Positions 45,812 to 56,700 of a DNA stretch of 64,000 nt are shown in pieces (position 1 is the first letter of the stretch; each line of letters begins with the position of its first letter). The stretch lies in the NCBI GenBank assembly GCA_023515795.1, contig JALGPX010000014.1:215568-279567 (forward strand), read 5' to 3'. The notes under the pieces are model-generated. The model had not been told where the DNA came from. It saw only the letters and a list, made by a program, of their open reading frames with translations, and did no database searches. Origin of the DNA: Amoeboaphelidium occidentale (lineage: Eukaryota > Aphelidiomycota > Aphelidea). The translations under genes were made by a program, and so were the position numbers.

Positions 45812-47035
45812 TCATGGATAGTTTCGAACATGCATTTTCGTTCTTTGCACTCTTCTTTGTCTGTTGAAGAATAACTGTGACATATCTTTGACAACTGTGA
45901 ATACACAACCACCTATTAAACTCCACTGAAAATAGTCTAAGTGATAAAGCCCAAAATCGAAGGAAAACTTGGAAGACGCAACTGCTCTTTTTAAAAAACG
46001 CCCAGTAAATGCAGCTAAACCAGGATAAAACATAGTATAAACAATACTTTTCATTGCACTATGAGCAGTTAATCTGTCGCTTTGAACGCCTTGTTGAGGA
46101 AGAAGATCATAATCTTCGAAATTTATCTCATCGCTTGTACTAGAAGCATCCTGTAAGGGTTTCTTTTGAACCCCAACAATAAGAGGCGCCAAAAACCTGT
46201 CATGTAGTAATCTGTAGAAATATCTCACAACGAAAAGTCCACAAATTGTCGATATCCTTCGTCTGACAAGATTTGATAAGAGGCTGCGCTTCAAAGGACC
46301 CATAGAAACACTCATTTCCACAAGATAATTCGAAGCCAAAGTAGAAATACCTGCATACAGAAGAACTCGACTAAGTTTTCCGAAATGAAACGCAGTTGCG
46401 TAGAATGGAATTGAAAAGAGGCCAGCGACCTCAAGCAAACCCCAATTGGAAGATTTTAGGTGCAAGGTTAGCAGATCTTGTGGGCCACAAAGTGTTGTAA
46501 CGACGTACCAACCATAAGTCGCAGCGGAAGATACTACGAAGAATGATGCGCTGATTATTGCACCATAAGGCACAAAGGCATCAAAAGCAACGGTGACCAC
46601 GTTGTAACTGTTCATCAGAAGTGTTAATATGTAACCCCTCTTAGCGATTTCAATCCTGTAAGGGGTTTGACATTGTGGGCATTTTATCAAGTGTTCTTCC
46701 AACTCTATTTGAGCATCATCCACTGTTAAACCCAAACGGGCCAAAATATTCTCATTCTGCTGCGCTTCTGGTTGGGCAGCATTCTCCTGCCTATTCAAAA
46801 TTTCCTGAAGATTATCAGGCTGGTTGTGCTCATATATCAGAACAGGCACAGGTTCTCCTTCCGATGCTTTCTCACTCTGCTTCCTTACGATCCAAGTTAG
46901 AATACAAGTCTCATGCGCCCATTTCGTATCTCCTGAGCATCGACAAGGTGAAACCCATCGCTTCGGCTGAGATGTGCCTTCTAATTCCTCAGCCTCCGAA
47001 GCAAAACAGATCCAGCATAGTTTCGAGCTTGACAT
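45812..47035 (-). CDS. RING-CH membrane E3 ligase, MARCH5-like
   Basis: The product is 407 aa from MSSSKLCWICFAS. The RING-CH variant RING is CWIC ... CRCSGDTKWAHETC ... CPQC, closest in wording to MARCH5. Four or more membrane segments follow (VPYGAIISASFFVVSSAA, LLEVAGLFSIPFYATAF). MARCH5 ubiquitinates proteins at the mitochondrial outer membrane. Between the C4HC part and the final CPQC there is an insertion of about 65 residues rich in Glu, Gln and Asn (LQEILNRQENAAQPEAQQNE). It has no counterpart in the animal protein as I know it. The start is at the first ATG; the frame has a non-ATG extension. Confidence 0.82.
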   Translation of the reverse strand: MSSSKLCWICFASEAEELEGTSQPKRWVSPCRCSGDTKWAHETCILTWIVRKQSEKASEGEPVPVLIYEHNQPDNLQEILNRQENAAQPEAQQNENILARLGLTVDDAQIELEEHLIKCPQCQTPYRIEIAKRGYILTLLMNSYNVVTVAFDAFVPYGAIISASFFVVSSAATYGWYVVTTLCGPQDLLTLHLKSSNWGLLEVAGLFSIPFYATAFHFGKLSRVLLYAGISTLASNYLVEMSVSMGPLKRSLLSNLVRRRISTICGLFVVRYFYRLLHDRFLAPLIVGVQKKPLQDASSTSDEINFEDYDLLPQQGVQSDRLTAHSAMKSIVYTMFYPGLAAFTGRFLKRAVASSKFSFDFGLYHLDYFQWSLIGGCVFTVVKDMSQLFFNRQRRVQRTKMHVRNYP

Positions 47036-47064
47036 TCCGGTAAGAAAATTGTTACAAGATCTAT

Positions 47065-47946
47065 TCAACCATATTGAACACTTTCATCAAAGCCGACATT
47101 CCAAAACCCGGCAGGCGTGTTACTCTTAGGCAATACAGTTCGATGCTTTGAAACTTGCTGCTGCAATGCTTTAGAATCAACCAAGCCCGATATCGCTCGA
47201 AAGTATCCACTGCAACAAGGACAATCATTACCGTGCATCTTCTTCCTGTTTTGCTTAGTGCGGTTACCTTCTTCCGGAAGTTTATAGCTGCTAAACTTAT
47301 CTTTAAAAGCATCTTTCTTCTTGTGAGTATCATCAAAGTATAGCTTATCCGGGACGTTTGTAGTACCATTGCCATTATCATTATGATTCTCGAGATCATT
47401 ATCATCAAGTTCATCAGTTTCAGGCACTTCAACGTAATTCGCTTGCCTTACAAGATTTCGCGTAGGAGTTACTGAGGAGCGACTTCCTTGAGAGAATCTT
47501 CGGTTCAAAGCCAAAACTGGAGAATTAACATCACTTGGGTCTGTAGGCGCATCTAAGCCGTGCTTAATAATCATAGTAGCTGGTACTTCATAAGCATTTC
47601 CAAAACCTATAGAGCTTTTGAACGCAGGGCTCTTAACGGAACTTGAGCCTGAGCGTTCTGTCGAGTCCTTTTGTTTCAACTGTTCTGACTTTGGCCTCAT
47701 GCCCTTCTTTTGATAAATTTTTGCTTTGAGGGCCTTCCACTTATTGTAAATATTTGAATATTCACTCTTAAGGCCGCCATACTCAGTGCGTAATGTATCC
47801 AGCTCTTCTTGCACAAGCTTTTTGTCCTCGTTACTTTGATCTAGTTCTGCCTTCAGCTTCAAGTTTTCCTCTACCAATGAATTATAACCATTCTTGAAGC
47901 TCCAAAGCAACTGTTCCATTTGCTCTAATCCACTTGAAACGTTCAT
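47065..47946 (-). CDS. Sae2/CtIP/Ctp1 DNA-end resection factor
   Basis: A single exon encodes 293 aa. An N-terminal coiled coil (about 1-80; LKLKAELDQSNEDKKLVQEE) is the tetramerisation region. The middle is disordered with SP/TP sites. The C-terminal SAE2 domain has CPCCSGYF and the signature HRTVLPKSNTPAGFW. The protein cooperates with Mre11-Rad50 to start resection of double-strand breaks. CDK and Tel1 target-like SP/SQ sites in the middle suggest phospho-control. The stop is 29 bp before the start of the MARCH5-like gene on the same strand. Confidence 0.85.
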   Translation of the reverse strand: MNVSSGLEQMEQLLWSFKNGYNSLVEENLKLKAELDQSNEDKKLVQEELDTLRTEYGGLKSEYSNIYNKWKALKAKIYQKKGMRPKSEQLKQKDSTERSGSSSVKSPAFKSSIGFGNAYEVPATMIIKHGLDAPTDPSDVNSPVLALNRRFSQGSRSSVTPTRNLVRQANYVEVPETDELDDNDLENHNDNGNGTTNVPDKLYFDDTHKKKDAFKDKFSSYKLPEEGNRTKQNRKKMHGNDCPCCSGYFRAISGLVDSKALQQQVSKHRTVLPKSNTPAGFWNVGFDESVQYG

Positions 47947-48079
47947 TTAGTTACTTCAATGCAACCCACAGTTCGAATCTGTAACCACGCGCGGATCAAG
48001 CAACCCAACAAAAAAAGACAAATTCTTCTTTTCATAGATATCTTCCCCATTTCATTACACTTTTATTAGATTTCCTACG

Positions 48080-48780
48080 CTGGATCCAAAAATATCGCCG
48101 CCTAAACGTGTGCAAGTAAAGGTATGCTTCTAATCTCGTGCTGTATTAATAGTTTAGACTGGTTTGTATCCTGTGATTTGATTTCTAACCATTTAGCGTG
48201 TGTCAATTGCAGAAAGGCCTGCAAGAAGTGCGAAATGCAGCGTCCATGTTGTCGCTGTGTTCGTCTTGGTTTGCAAGATTCTTGTGTCGATTACGTTCGC
48301 AAGATTAGACAAAAGGGGCTGAAACGCGGCCCTTATAGAAAAGACAAAGGGATCATGGTGTCTTATGATGCTTCCTTTTGTTTGCATAGTGGTGTTGATA
48401 CTTCTGGTTCTGTTGTGTGTGCTCCTGTGGTTTCCTGTGATACGGCAAATGTTACCGTCGAGCCTTTGGTTTTCCGTGTGGTTGGTAAGGAATTGAGCAG
48501 TTTCAGAAATGATGGTGATGCTTCTTCGGATGATAACAATTCTGCTTCCTTCAGCCTCAGCACGCCGGAAGATTCCCCTGTTATTCCGTTTGCTCAAAGT
48601 TTCGGTGTTGATTTGACTGCTGGCGAAGGCGTAGAGATTTCCATGCGCCACAATGGCAACTTGGACAGCACATGCGATGACTTCTGCGGTTTCTTCACGG
48701 ACGATTTCTGGAAAATTCAGTGCGTTACCGTAGTGAACACAGAAGAATTTGCTAGTGATTTTGGGCTATGGCAACTTTGA
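48080..48780 (+). CDS. Zn2Cys6 transcription factor with 4-nt micro-exon
   Basis: The DNA-binding domain CVNCRKACKKCEMQRP/CCRCVRLGLQDSC has the six-Cys spacing CX2CX6CX5CX2CX8C. It is followed by the linker RKIRQKGLKRGPYRK seen in early-diverging fungi. Upstream coding KISPPKRVQVK ends at 48121. In-frame connection to TACVNC works if 48122..48157 (36 nt) and 48162..48196 (35 nt) are both GT..AG introns around the micro-exon ACTG (48158..48161). The first codons have no in-frame ATG; a CTG at 48080 sits exactly where MDPKISPPKR would begin. An undetected 5' exon is the alternative. The C-terminal half is Ser/Asp-rich, a possible activation region. Confidence 0.75.
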
Positions 48781-49147
48781 CACAAATAAACGCGATTAAA
48801 GTCTTCGCGTCCGGACTTCTCCATAGCAAACAACAGACTTCGTCAATGCATCGTTTGAAACATCGATGAAATTTATCTGCAGATAAACAGTAATATCTTC
48901 AGATAAATTTCCTTTTCAGTAAAGGGAATATCGGCTGATCTATTCTCAATGAGTCTTGGATGTTCTTTGAATTCACAAAAGCATTGACTTCACGCTGAAA
49001 GTGATTCGAAACTCAAACCGAACATGATGTATGAAGTTCATGGTAAAGTGATACTGACAGAGAAAATGAAACCGAATGTGATCAAGTTGAAGAAAGAGTT
49101 GGTAAAGAAGAAGAAGTATTGACAGCTTTTTCAAAATACTGCCAGAA
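48781..49147. other. Intergenic region upstream of Fanzor relic B
   Basis: No intact gene is seen. A 34-codon + strand frame near 49024 (MMYEVHGKVILTEKMKPN) is Lys-rich and ends at TGA. Since it lies directly upstream of relic B in the same orientation it may be further decayed element sequence, but I cannot align it to any Fanzor domain. Confidence 0.3.
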
Positions 49148-49288
49148 GCTCTTATCCTCTCTACAAGATCCGATAATGAAGGAACTAGAATTCTGAAGTG
49201 CAAAGACTACAAGACCTCAACTGGGCTCGATATCATGGCTAAAAAGGATGTTAAAGCGGCTCATTACATGGCAAATATCGCGATTTAA
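49148..49288 (+). pseudogene. Fanzor/TnpB-family nuclease relic B (C-terminus only)
   Basis: In one frame from 49178 the sequence reads EGTRILKCKDYKTSTGLDIM and KKDVKAAHYMANIAI before TAA at 49286. This aligns residue for residue with relic A (EGTRMWKCKDCKTSIGHDLI; HKDVSAAINMAIIA). The second zinc-knuckle Cys is changed to Tyr, and the first CPxC knuckle is no longer readable in frame. It is therefore an older, dead copy of the same subfamily as relic A. It lies about 270 bp upstream of the larger Fanzor gene and in the same orientation. Confidence 0.68.
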
Positions 49289-49305
49289 GTGAACGGAGAA
49301 AAAGG

Positions 49306-49553
49306 GACTTAAAATGCGTCCTTTTCTTTGGCAACCTTTACTTGTAGCGTAACAGATGAAAAAAGAAGCTGGAACCGAAATGAAAGAATAGAATTTTTGC
49401 AACTTTTGTGATCGGTTCGAGTCTTTTTCATANNTGCGTCTTTTTCTTTGGCAAGCCTTTACTTGTAGCGTAACAGATAAAAAAAGAAGCTGGAACCGAA
49501 ATGAAAGAATAGAATTTTTGCAACTTTTGTGATCGGTTCGAGTCTTTTTCATA
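49306..49553. repeat. Assembly seam: duplicated 5' flank of the Fanzor gene
   Basis: About 120 bp beginning TGCGTCCTTTTCTTTGGC occur on both sides of NN at 49433-49434 with a few single-base differences. As at the other N positions this looks like overlapping contig ends, and one copy is probably real. The flank contains TAGCGTAACAG and GGTTCGAGTC followed by TTTTT, which superficially resemble Pol III A and B boxes and a terminator. Confidence 0.75.
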
Positions 49554-49560
49554 TTCCGAT

Positions 49561-51920
49561 ATGAAGAAGAAACGCAAACTACCTGATGATGACGTCGAAG
49601 AATATGATCCTGCTGCTGAGGATGATGTTGCTGCTGAGCCCATAGATGAGCCTGAAGAAGAAGAAGAGGATGATATGACCCCTATCCCAATGACGTCAAT
49701 TGTGACTAGAAAGACTGGACTGAACTCCTTGCTCCCTAATGAAATACTGAGGACGAAGATAAGAGATTTGGTTGATGCAATGAATTTCATTCGCTATCAT
49801 GGGTCCCGACTCCTTCATCTATATGTAGTTCAGATGTGCTCAGAAGGACGTGATTTGGGGTTGTTGACCTGTAGTTATGGAGGTATTCTACGACACTTCT
49901 TTGTGGCAGTCTGTTATAATTCTGGCAACATCCATGCCAAACGTCTTGATAATAATGTTGCCCCTCTGGCTGAAATTTATAGAAATACGGCTTTTGAATA
50001 TGGTATAGAGTTTCCTTTGAATACTGGCATATCCAGCACTTTGAACAATATGGTGGCGTCTTATGAGACCAATTTAATGAATTAGATTACAACTACAACT
50101 GTTGGTAGAGTTCGGAGGTGGTTAATGCACTTGTTGGAACTGGAATATCCGGATTGTTTCAAAGTCAAGAAACGGAGTACATCCGGGGCCAATTACTGTA
50201 TTTCATCGTTGAGTGCACTTTTGGAAGAGAATAATGAGTTGCCGGAGCTTCCAGATATTCTAGAAAAGTTTGCAAAGAAACATGATAGGGCGAGAATCAT
50301 GAGGGCTCTTAGAACAGTGCATATAATTTTAGTGGCCGAAACAGAAGAGAAAAAACTTTCTTTAGAAAAGGAATTTTTTGAAGGAATACTGGTACAAGTT
50401 TTTTTACCTACAGTATCACATTCTTGAACACTTTACGAAGTACTCCGAGGCGGATGCGCAAGCTAGATTGGAAGAGAATCGGCGTGGCAAAGGTTTAAGA
50501 CTTTTCACCATGGTGCCGTTGGCTGATATCAAGACTTCTCATGCGTTTTTCGACAGCAGTGGTCTTTCCGAAGTAGTTCACATGGCGTTCGAAGACGAAT
50601 CATTCGTTGCTCCTCCAAATCATCCAAGAAATCTAAATGTTACATCTCGAAAGGCGCTTTTTACAGGCAAAAAGTCGAGGGTGCCGTTGTGGAATTGGGC
50701 TGTTGAGTTAAAATGTGTAAAACATACGAATCTGGACTTCAACTACTCATTTAGTACTGATGGGGTAAGTGTGTCTGTTCACTTTAAAAAGCCTGGTTTC
50801 AAGGAACGACTTAATGACAAAGGGTTTCTGTGGAGTAACCAGATGAAGTATTCACCGATTGGCATTGAAAATCGGGTCGTTGTGGGTGTTGACCCTGGAA
50901 GAATTGATTTGGTTGTTTGCAGTGATGGCTCAAGGAAGAGTTTTGGTTGTTCAGGAAAAGAATGGCAAGAGATCGCTGGCTTTAGGTATCAAAGATGGCG
51001 TCAGAAAAGTTGGTCAGATAAGAACGATAATATCCAANNNNAAACATAAGAATCTGGACTTCAACTACTCATTTAGTACTGATGGGCTAAGTGTGTCTGT
51101 TCACTTTAAAAAGCCTGGTTTCAAGGAACGACTTAATGACACAGGGTTTTTGTGGAGTAACCAGATGAAGTATTCACCAATTGCGATTGAAAATCGGGTT
51201 GTTGTGGGTGTTGACCCTGGTAGAATTGATTTGGTTGTTTGCAGTGATGGCTCAAGAAAGAGTTTTGGTTGTTCAGGAAAAGAATGGCAAGAGATCGCTG
51301 GCTTTAGGTATCAAAGATGGCGTCAGAAAAGTTGGTCAGATAAGAACGATAATATCCAAACAATTATTAGGGATATGCATTCAGCAAAGGTTAGAAAGGT
51401 CGAAGTCTATCTAACGTATCTGAACTACATTCTAAGACACTACGCTTCTCTTGCTGATTTTTACGGTTCTCAAAGGTGGAGGCAGCTAAGAAGAAAAACG
51501 GATATTATGAAAACCAAAACCTTTGATATTGTGTGCAGAAGAATTGCTGGAAACAACTTTGAAAGAGTTGTTGCTTATGGCTCTGGTGGATTTTCCAGCT
51601 GTTCGCGTGGGCATGCACCGTTACGGGTGAAGGGTTTGTTTAAAGCGTTGAAACAGAAGAATGCTCTTGTTCGTCTGGTTTGGGAACATCGTACAAGCAA
51701 ACTTTGCTGTCAGTGTGAAGGCGAGTTACCTGAAGGCAAAAGATGGCAGGTGAGAATTTGCAAGACTTGCAAAATACACTGGAATCGTGATTTCAACGCT
51801 GCTAACAATATAAGGAAGATTCTGAAACACATGGAGGAGAACAGTGGAGATAGACCGTGCAATTTTCTAACGAAGAAACAACAAAAGAGCAAGGGAAACG
51901 ACTTAATTGTCGGTGGATAA
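49561..51920 (+). pseudogene. Fanzor (eukaryotic TnpB-like RNA-guided nuclease), nearly full length but broken
   Basis: The sequence starts MKKKRKLPDDD (nuclear-localisation-like), followed by an acidic run and a helical N-terminal region. The RuvC-I motif GVDPGRID occurs at about 51207 (and in the duplicate at about 50885). EHRTSKLCCQC carries a Glu and the first zinc knuckle, CKTC forms the second (about 51769), and NRDFNAANNI supplies the RuvC-III Asp (51789-51791). After removing the duplicated 318 bp the protein would be about 680 aa. Two lesions remain: an in-frame TAG at 50083-50085 and a one-base shift at a T6 run (50374-50379). Fanzors are transposon-borne nucleases guided by an omega-RNA, often from the 3' flank. 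No terminal repeats were identified. Confidence 0.85.
50720..51359 (+). repeat. 318-bp near-duplicate inside the Fanzor gene across NNNN
   Basis: Positions 50720-51037 and 51042-51359 are the same segment with about ten substitutions, only a few of which change residues. NNNN separates them. The divergence of about 3% is too high for sequencing error and suggests two alleles or two recent Fanzor paralogues collapsed at one scaffold joint. The artificial gap length shifts the reading frame between the copies. Confidence 0.8.
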
Positions 51921-52101
51921 CCTTGGCTAGCTGGAGTAAAGCATTATTATCGAAAATCATTAAATTTCACGTTGAAGGAGCTATTTGGTTCATCTATTTG
52001 GTTTCGGACTCGTATAATTGATATGATTTAATAAACGCTTTCTAGACTGAGTACTATCATGCTTCGTTAAGATTTCCATTTAACATACTTTAAAGTAAGT
52101 G

Positions 52102-53745
52102 ATGATTAGAAGTAGTGCGCGGAAAGTTCTTGTAACGACGCCAATTTTCTATGCCAATGCAGGTATCGTTCCAAGAAAGACAATCTTACTTAATTGCGGT
52201 AGATCCTCATATAGGGCACCTGACCAGTGCAGTTTACGCGGATATCTTGAATAGATGGAACTTATTGTCTAAGCGGGAATCGTTTATGCTAACAGGAATG
52301 GACGAGCACGGTGTAAAGATTCAACAAGCAGCAGCATTATCGGGCATGAATCCAAAACAGAAGGTCGACAATGAAGCATTAAAGTTCAAAGAGTTGTTCG
52401 ACACCGCTGGCATCGCTTATTCGCGGTTTATACGCACGACTGATGCTGATCATGCAGCTAATGTCCAAGATATCTGGAGAACACTAATGGACAATGGTTA
52501 CATTTATAAGGGAAAGCATTCTGGTTGGTATTGTGTTCAGGATGAGTGTTTTTATGGAGAACAAGAGGTTCATGATATAATGAATAGTTTCGGTCTTCAG
52601 AAAGTTGCCAAGGAAAGTGGTCGCAGTGTTGAGTGGATACAAGAGGATAATTACATGTTCGCCCTGTCAGGGTTTAAAGAAAAGATAAAGCAATGGCTTA
52701 ATTCGAATCCTGACTTGATACATCCAAAAGAGAGACGCGCAGACGTATTTCGATTGCTTGACAGCAACTCTTTTGGTGATGTTTCTGTTTCAAGACCTAA
52801 AGCACGACAATTCTGGGGCATTCCAGTACCTCATGATGAGAATCATACTGTTTATGTTTGGTTTGATGCGTTATTGAATTATCTTACTGCATCAACTGGG
52901 TTGTCAAAAGATGGTCACCTTTCTATGAACCATGTCATTGGAAAAGACATATTGCGCTTTCACACTATTTTATGGCCAGCTGTATTGATGGCTGCTGATA
53001 TACCCCTTCCAGAACGAATAATTATTCATTCTCACTGGACTGTGAATAACATGAAGATGTCCAAGTCGATCGGAAATGTGTTTCATCCTGATGCGCTCAT
53101 AAGGAAGTACGGACAAGACGCTGTAAGATATTTCATTGCAAGAGACGCTGGATTAAAAGAAGATTCCGATTATTCAGAGGATCTTCTTCGAATGAGGTAT
53201 CAAGTGGAACTAGCAGATCGTTTAGGTAAAACCCTATAATATTATCAGACTTTTAAACTGTAGGAAATCTACTCTCAAGATGTTTTGGTCGCGCTTTAAA
53301 CAAGAAAGCTGCAATGCCTTCATTCACAAAGGATATTCTTGGAGATCTGGATACGGAAATGATAAACAACATAAACTCGGTTTCAAGAAGAGTTCAGAAA
53401 GAAATTGAAAGAGGAGATATCTGTGAGGCATTTGAGCCTGTTGTTCAATTGATAAATCAGACAAACAAATACCTTCAGATTAATGAACCATGGAAACTTG
53501 TTAAATCGAAAGATGAGAATGATTTACAAAAGGCCAAGAATGTTCTTTATATAAGCCTTGAGGCTCTTAGAGTGAGTGGATTATTATTACAACCTGTTAT
53601 GCCCTCGTCTATGGACAAGCTCTTAAACAAGTTGGCAATCTCTCCAGAGCACAGATACATTGATAACGCGGTGTTTAATGATAAAGCTGAACGAAAAATG
53701 GATAGCTCTCCTCTGATATTATTCCAGCGACTTAAAATTGAATAG
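52102..53745 (+). CDS. MSM1: Mitochondrial methionyl-tRNA synthetase
   Basis: Three exons (52102..52162, 52203..53225, 53264..53745; introns 40 and 38 nt) give 521 aa. The HIGH motif (DPHIGHL) is rebuilt exactly across the first intron. The KMSKS loop is KMSKSIGNVF, and the connective domain is of the short bacterial/organellar type (SGWYCVQDECFYGEQEV). The N-terminus MIRSSARKVLV is basic and Ser-rich, as in a short mitochondrial presequence. It charges mitochondrial tRNA-Met. There is no C-terminal tRNA-binding extension, which fits the organellar form. Confidence 0.92.
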
Positions 53746-53774
53746 ATCGAAGGTTACAACCGTTTTTTGTCTGG

Positions 53775-56700
53775 ATGACATCCTCAGCAGCGACGCACCA
53801 ACAAGTTACAAAATTCTACGAAACTTTCAAGCAGGAGATTTCGAGCATTTCTAACGAACTTGAATTCTATTCGGCAGCGTTTTATGAAGTATTTTGTGGG
53901 ATCGTGTCAGCATGGCTCAGCACCAAAAGCCTGACATTGGGTCAGAAGACTGAAGCCATTCAGATTCTTCTAAATACTGCCTTGCGCGAATTTCCTGGAT
54001 TCGTAGAGCCTTTGGTCAAGTGTACGCTGTACCTAATCGACGTATTAAGCAAAGGCGCTGTTGACGAGGACGACGTTGCTCCCGTGCTAAAGAAATTTGC
54101 GTACATGATTAACAACGATGAGATGGTCAAGGAGTGCATTGAGAGTCCCTCGCTGTTACAGAAAGCTGATATTTTGGAAAGCGCTACGGACTTTAATCGG
54201 AAGATAATTAAGATAAACACTTCCTTGCTCTACAAGCAGCAAAAGTACAATTTGTTACAAGAAGAATCTGAAGGTTATTCCAAGTTAGTCCAGGGCATTT
54301 TGCATCAGAAGATTTCAAAGGCAAGTGAAATTTACGAGTTAATTGGGTACTTTGACTTAGATCCTAATCGTGTTGCTGATTTAATTGTCCAAATTGGTGC
54401 AGCCTCATATGATCGCGCCAAAGATGGAAACTATTATTTGACTTTCCTTAAAAAGTTGGATGTAAGTTCTAAGCGTCTTTGCAATATTTTGGGATTTGTT
54501 CTTTCATCAGATTCTTTTGACAGCGATGGATGTTTTGACTTTGTGTCTCTTCTTTTACGTTCTGGTTTAGTTCAATTGGAAGACCTTTACCCTTATCTTG
54601 AACCTGACGATGCATCATTTCAGGCCTTTGGTTCAAAGGCTAAATTGGGTGATGGAGTAGGAGGAAGCACTAGCAAAATATCGTTGTCTTCAAAGTTGGG
54701 ATCGCTTGATGATATGGATAGCAATGATATGATTATTGTTGAATCTGATAATAAGGATGATAAAGCTGTTTTCAAAGCAAAAGGTCGTGATGGTATTATC
54801 AATAGCAAGGCATTCTTATTTTCCGCTTTGCTGAGAAACGGCTTGTTACACGAAGCTCTGAGCGTTTTTAAGAGACTCCAATGGCCAATTGAAAGTCTAT
54901 TAAATTCCATGAACATGGCATTTTTAAGTAATTGTCTGGAAACATGCATTGAGCCTTTGTATGCGGAAGTTAGAATTCGGAAGAATTCGAAGACAGAAAC
55001 AGAAATCAACCAGCAAGGAGACAACCCTCTTATTTGTAACTCAATTGATGATTTTTATTCCAAAGTTTGTCCTGTTCTGTTGAAATTCGGGAAGTTTGGG
55101 TTCACTGTGAAGCTGCTGTCTAAATTGATAAGAATTGGTTGCAAACATGTGAAGGAACGAGAAGACTTGTGGTTTGAACTTGTGAGGCATGTGCTTACAA
55201 AGAATCAAGAAACCAATGTTGGTTATATTATTATGCTGCAGAAGATGTTTGAAGAGTTTCCTTCGAAAGATATCAAGTATAAAATTTACTCTTGCTTGGA
55301 CAATGAGACCAAAAGAGGAGCTGTTATTGAAACCAGAAGAATTTTGCGAAGAATTACCAAAGACAATTACAAAGAATTCGGAAGAGCTCTTAGCAAGCTT
55401 TGCCATGAAAATCCCTTTTCTTGCTTCAACACAATTTTGGATCAAATTGAAGCTTATGATAATCTCATTCACCCAATGGTAGATTGTCTGCGATATCTAA
55501 CACCTTTTGAATATGACTTGATGCTTTGGCTCACTACAAGCAGAATTAGTTCATCTTCAAAGCCAAGATTGAAGGAAGATGGCACGAATTACAGTCAATG
55601 GCTCTCTAATCTCTCCCAGTTTATTGTTCAATTATACAAGAAGTATTCTCCAACTCTGAAAATTGATTTCCTGTTGGAATATGTGTATTACAATGGATTA
55701 TCAAGATCTAGCGATTTTGTTGATTCCTTAGTCATACTAACAGATCTTGTTAAGTCTATGACCGGTATTGAACAGTTGCTTGATGGACTTTCCGACAATT
55801 ATCTTGAAGGAATGAGTGGTGGACGATTACTCAGACAAGAAACCATCAATTCAACAAACAATGGTGCTTTTGGTAAGAACTCGATGAAACTTTTGGCTTC
55901 TATCAATGAGATTGGTTTGGTGACGAAATTGGGTATTTTCCTTTATGAATTGCGGGAAAAGACCTTGTTTAACGATACTTATTCTGACATCAATCCAAAA
56001 ATTGTTTCATCGAACTACGACAATTTTCATTCTGCTTTTGTTCTATACAAGAACTTCATTACTTATTGCGTAAACATTAACGATCAGCTGCATTCAAAGT
56101 TTGATAAGGATGATGATATCTATTATGCCTTGCTGAACAGAGAAATGTTAAACGTCACTGATGAGGTAAAGAATATATCAGGAGGTTCTATGAAGGACGA
56201 AGACATGTTGATGGATCTGTTTTGGCTGCTGGATTATTCACTTGTTTCTGTTCCTGTTGGTAGATATAATTATGAGATTGAAAAGTTGAAGAGTTCATGC
56301 CGCCAAGTAGAGTCTTCCTTAGCACAGAAAGCCGAATTCTATCCATCGAGCAACGAGGTTAAAAGGCTTGCGAAAGAAAAGGAAAAACTCGAGTTGCTTA
56401 TTTCAAAGTTAGAAGTTGAGCTTACGAACAGAACTGAAAGCGTCGAGAAAAACCTTCAACATCTTCAAGAGATCTTGGTTACTGTCGATTTTGATACAAT
56501 TGACTGGGAATTATTCGTTAAAAAGTGTTTATACCCTAGAGTTAAGATATCGCCTTTGGATGCCATGTTCTCAGCCAAATTTTTGTCAATTGTTAAAGGT
56601 TCTTGTAAGAAAGGCGATCTGGTCATATTAAAGCTGGTGCAGCTGCTTTCTGACTACAACTATACATTCACTAGCTCTCTATCACTTTCAGAGTCGAATA

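Noticed and set aside
47963..48000. GTTCGAATC near the SAE2-like start, resembling a tRNA T-loop
   Set aside because: No matching acceptor, D-arm or anticodon arm can be drawn on either strand.
49330..49430. Pol III-like A box (TAGCGTAACAG), B box (GGTTCGAGTC) and T5 run upstream of the Fanzor gene, suggesting a tRNA or SINE
   Set aside because: The sequence around the B box cannot form a T-arm or acceptor stem, and another T5 run lies between the boxes and would terminate transcription. It is more likely chance, though noted in the feature.
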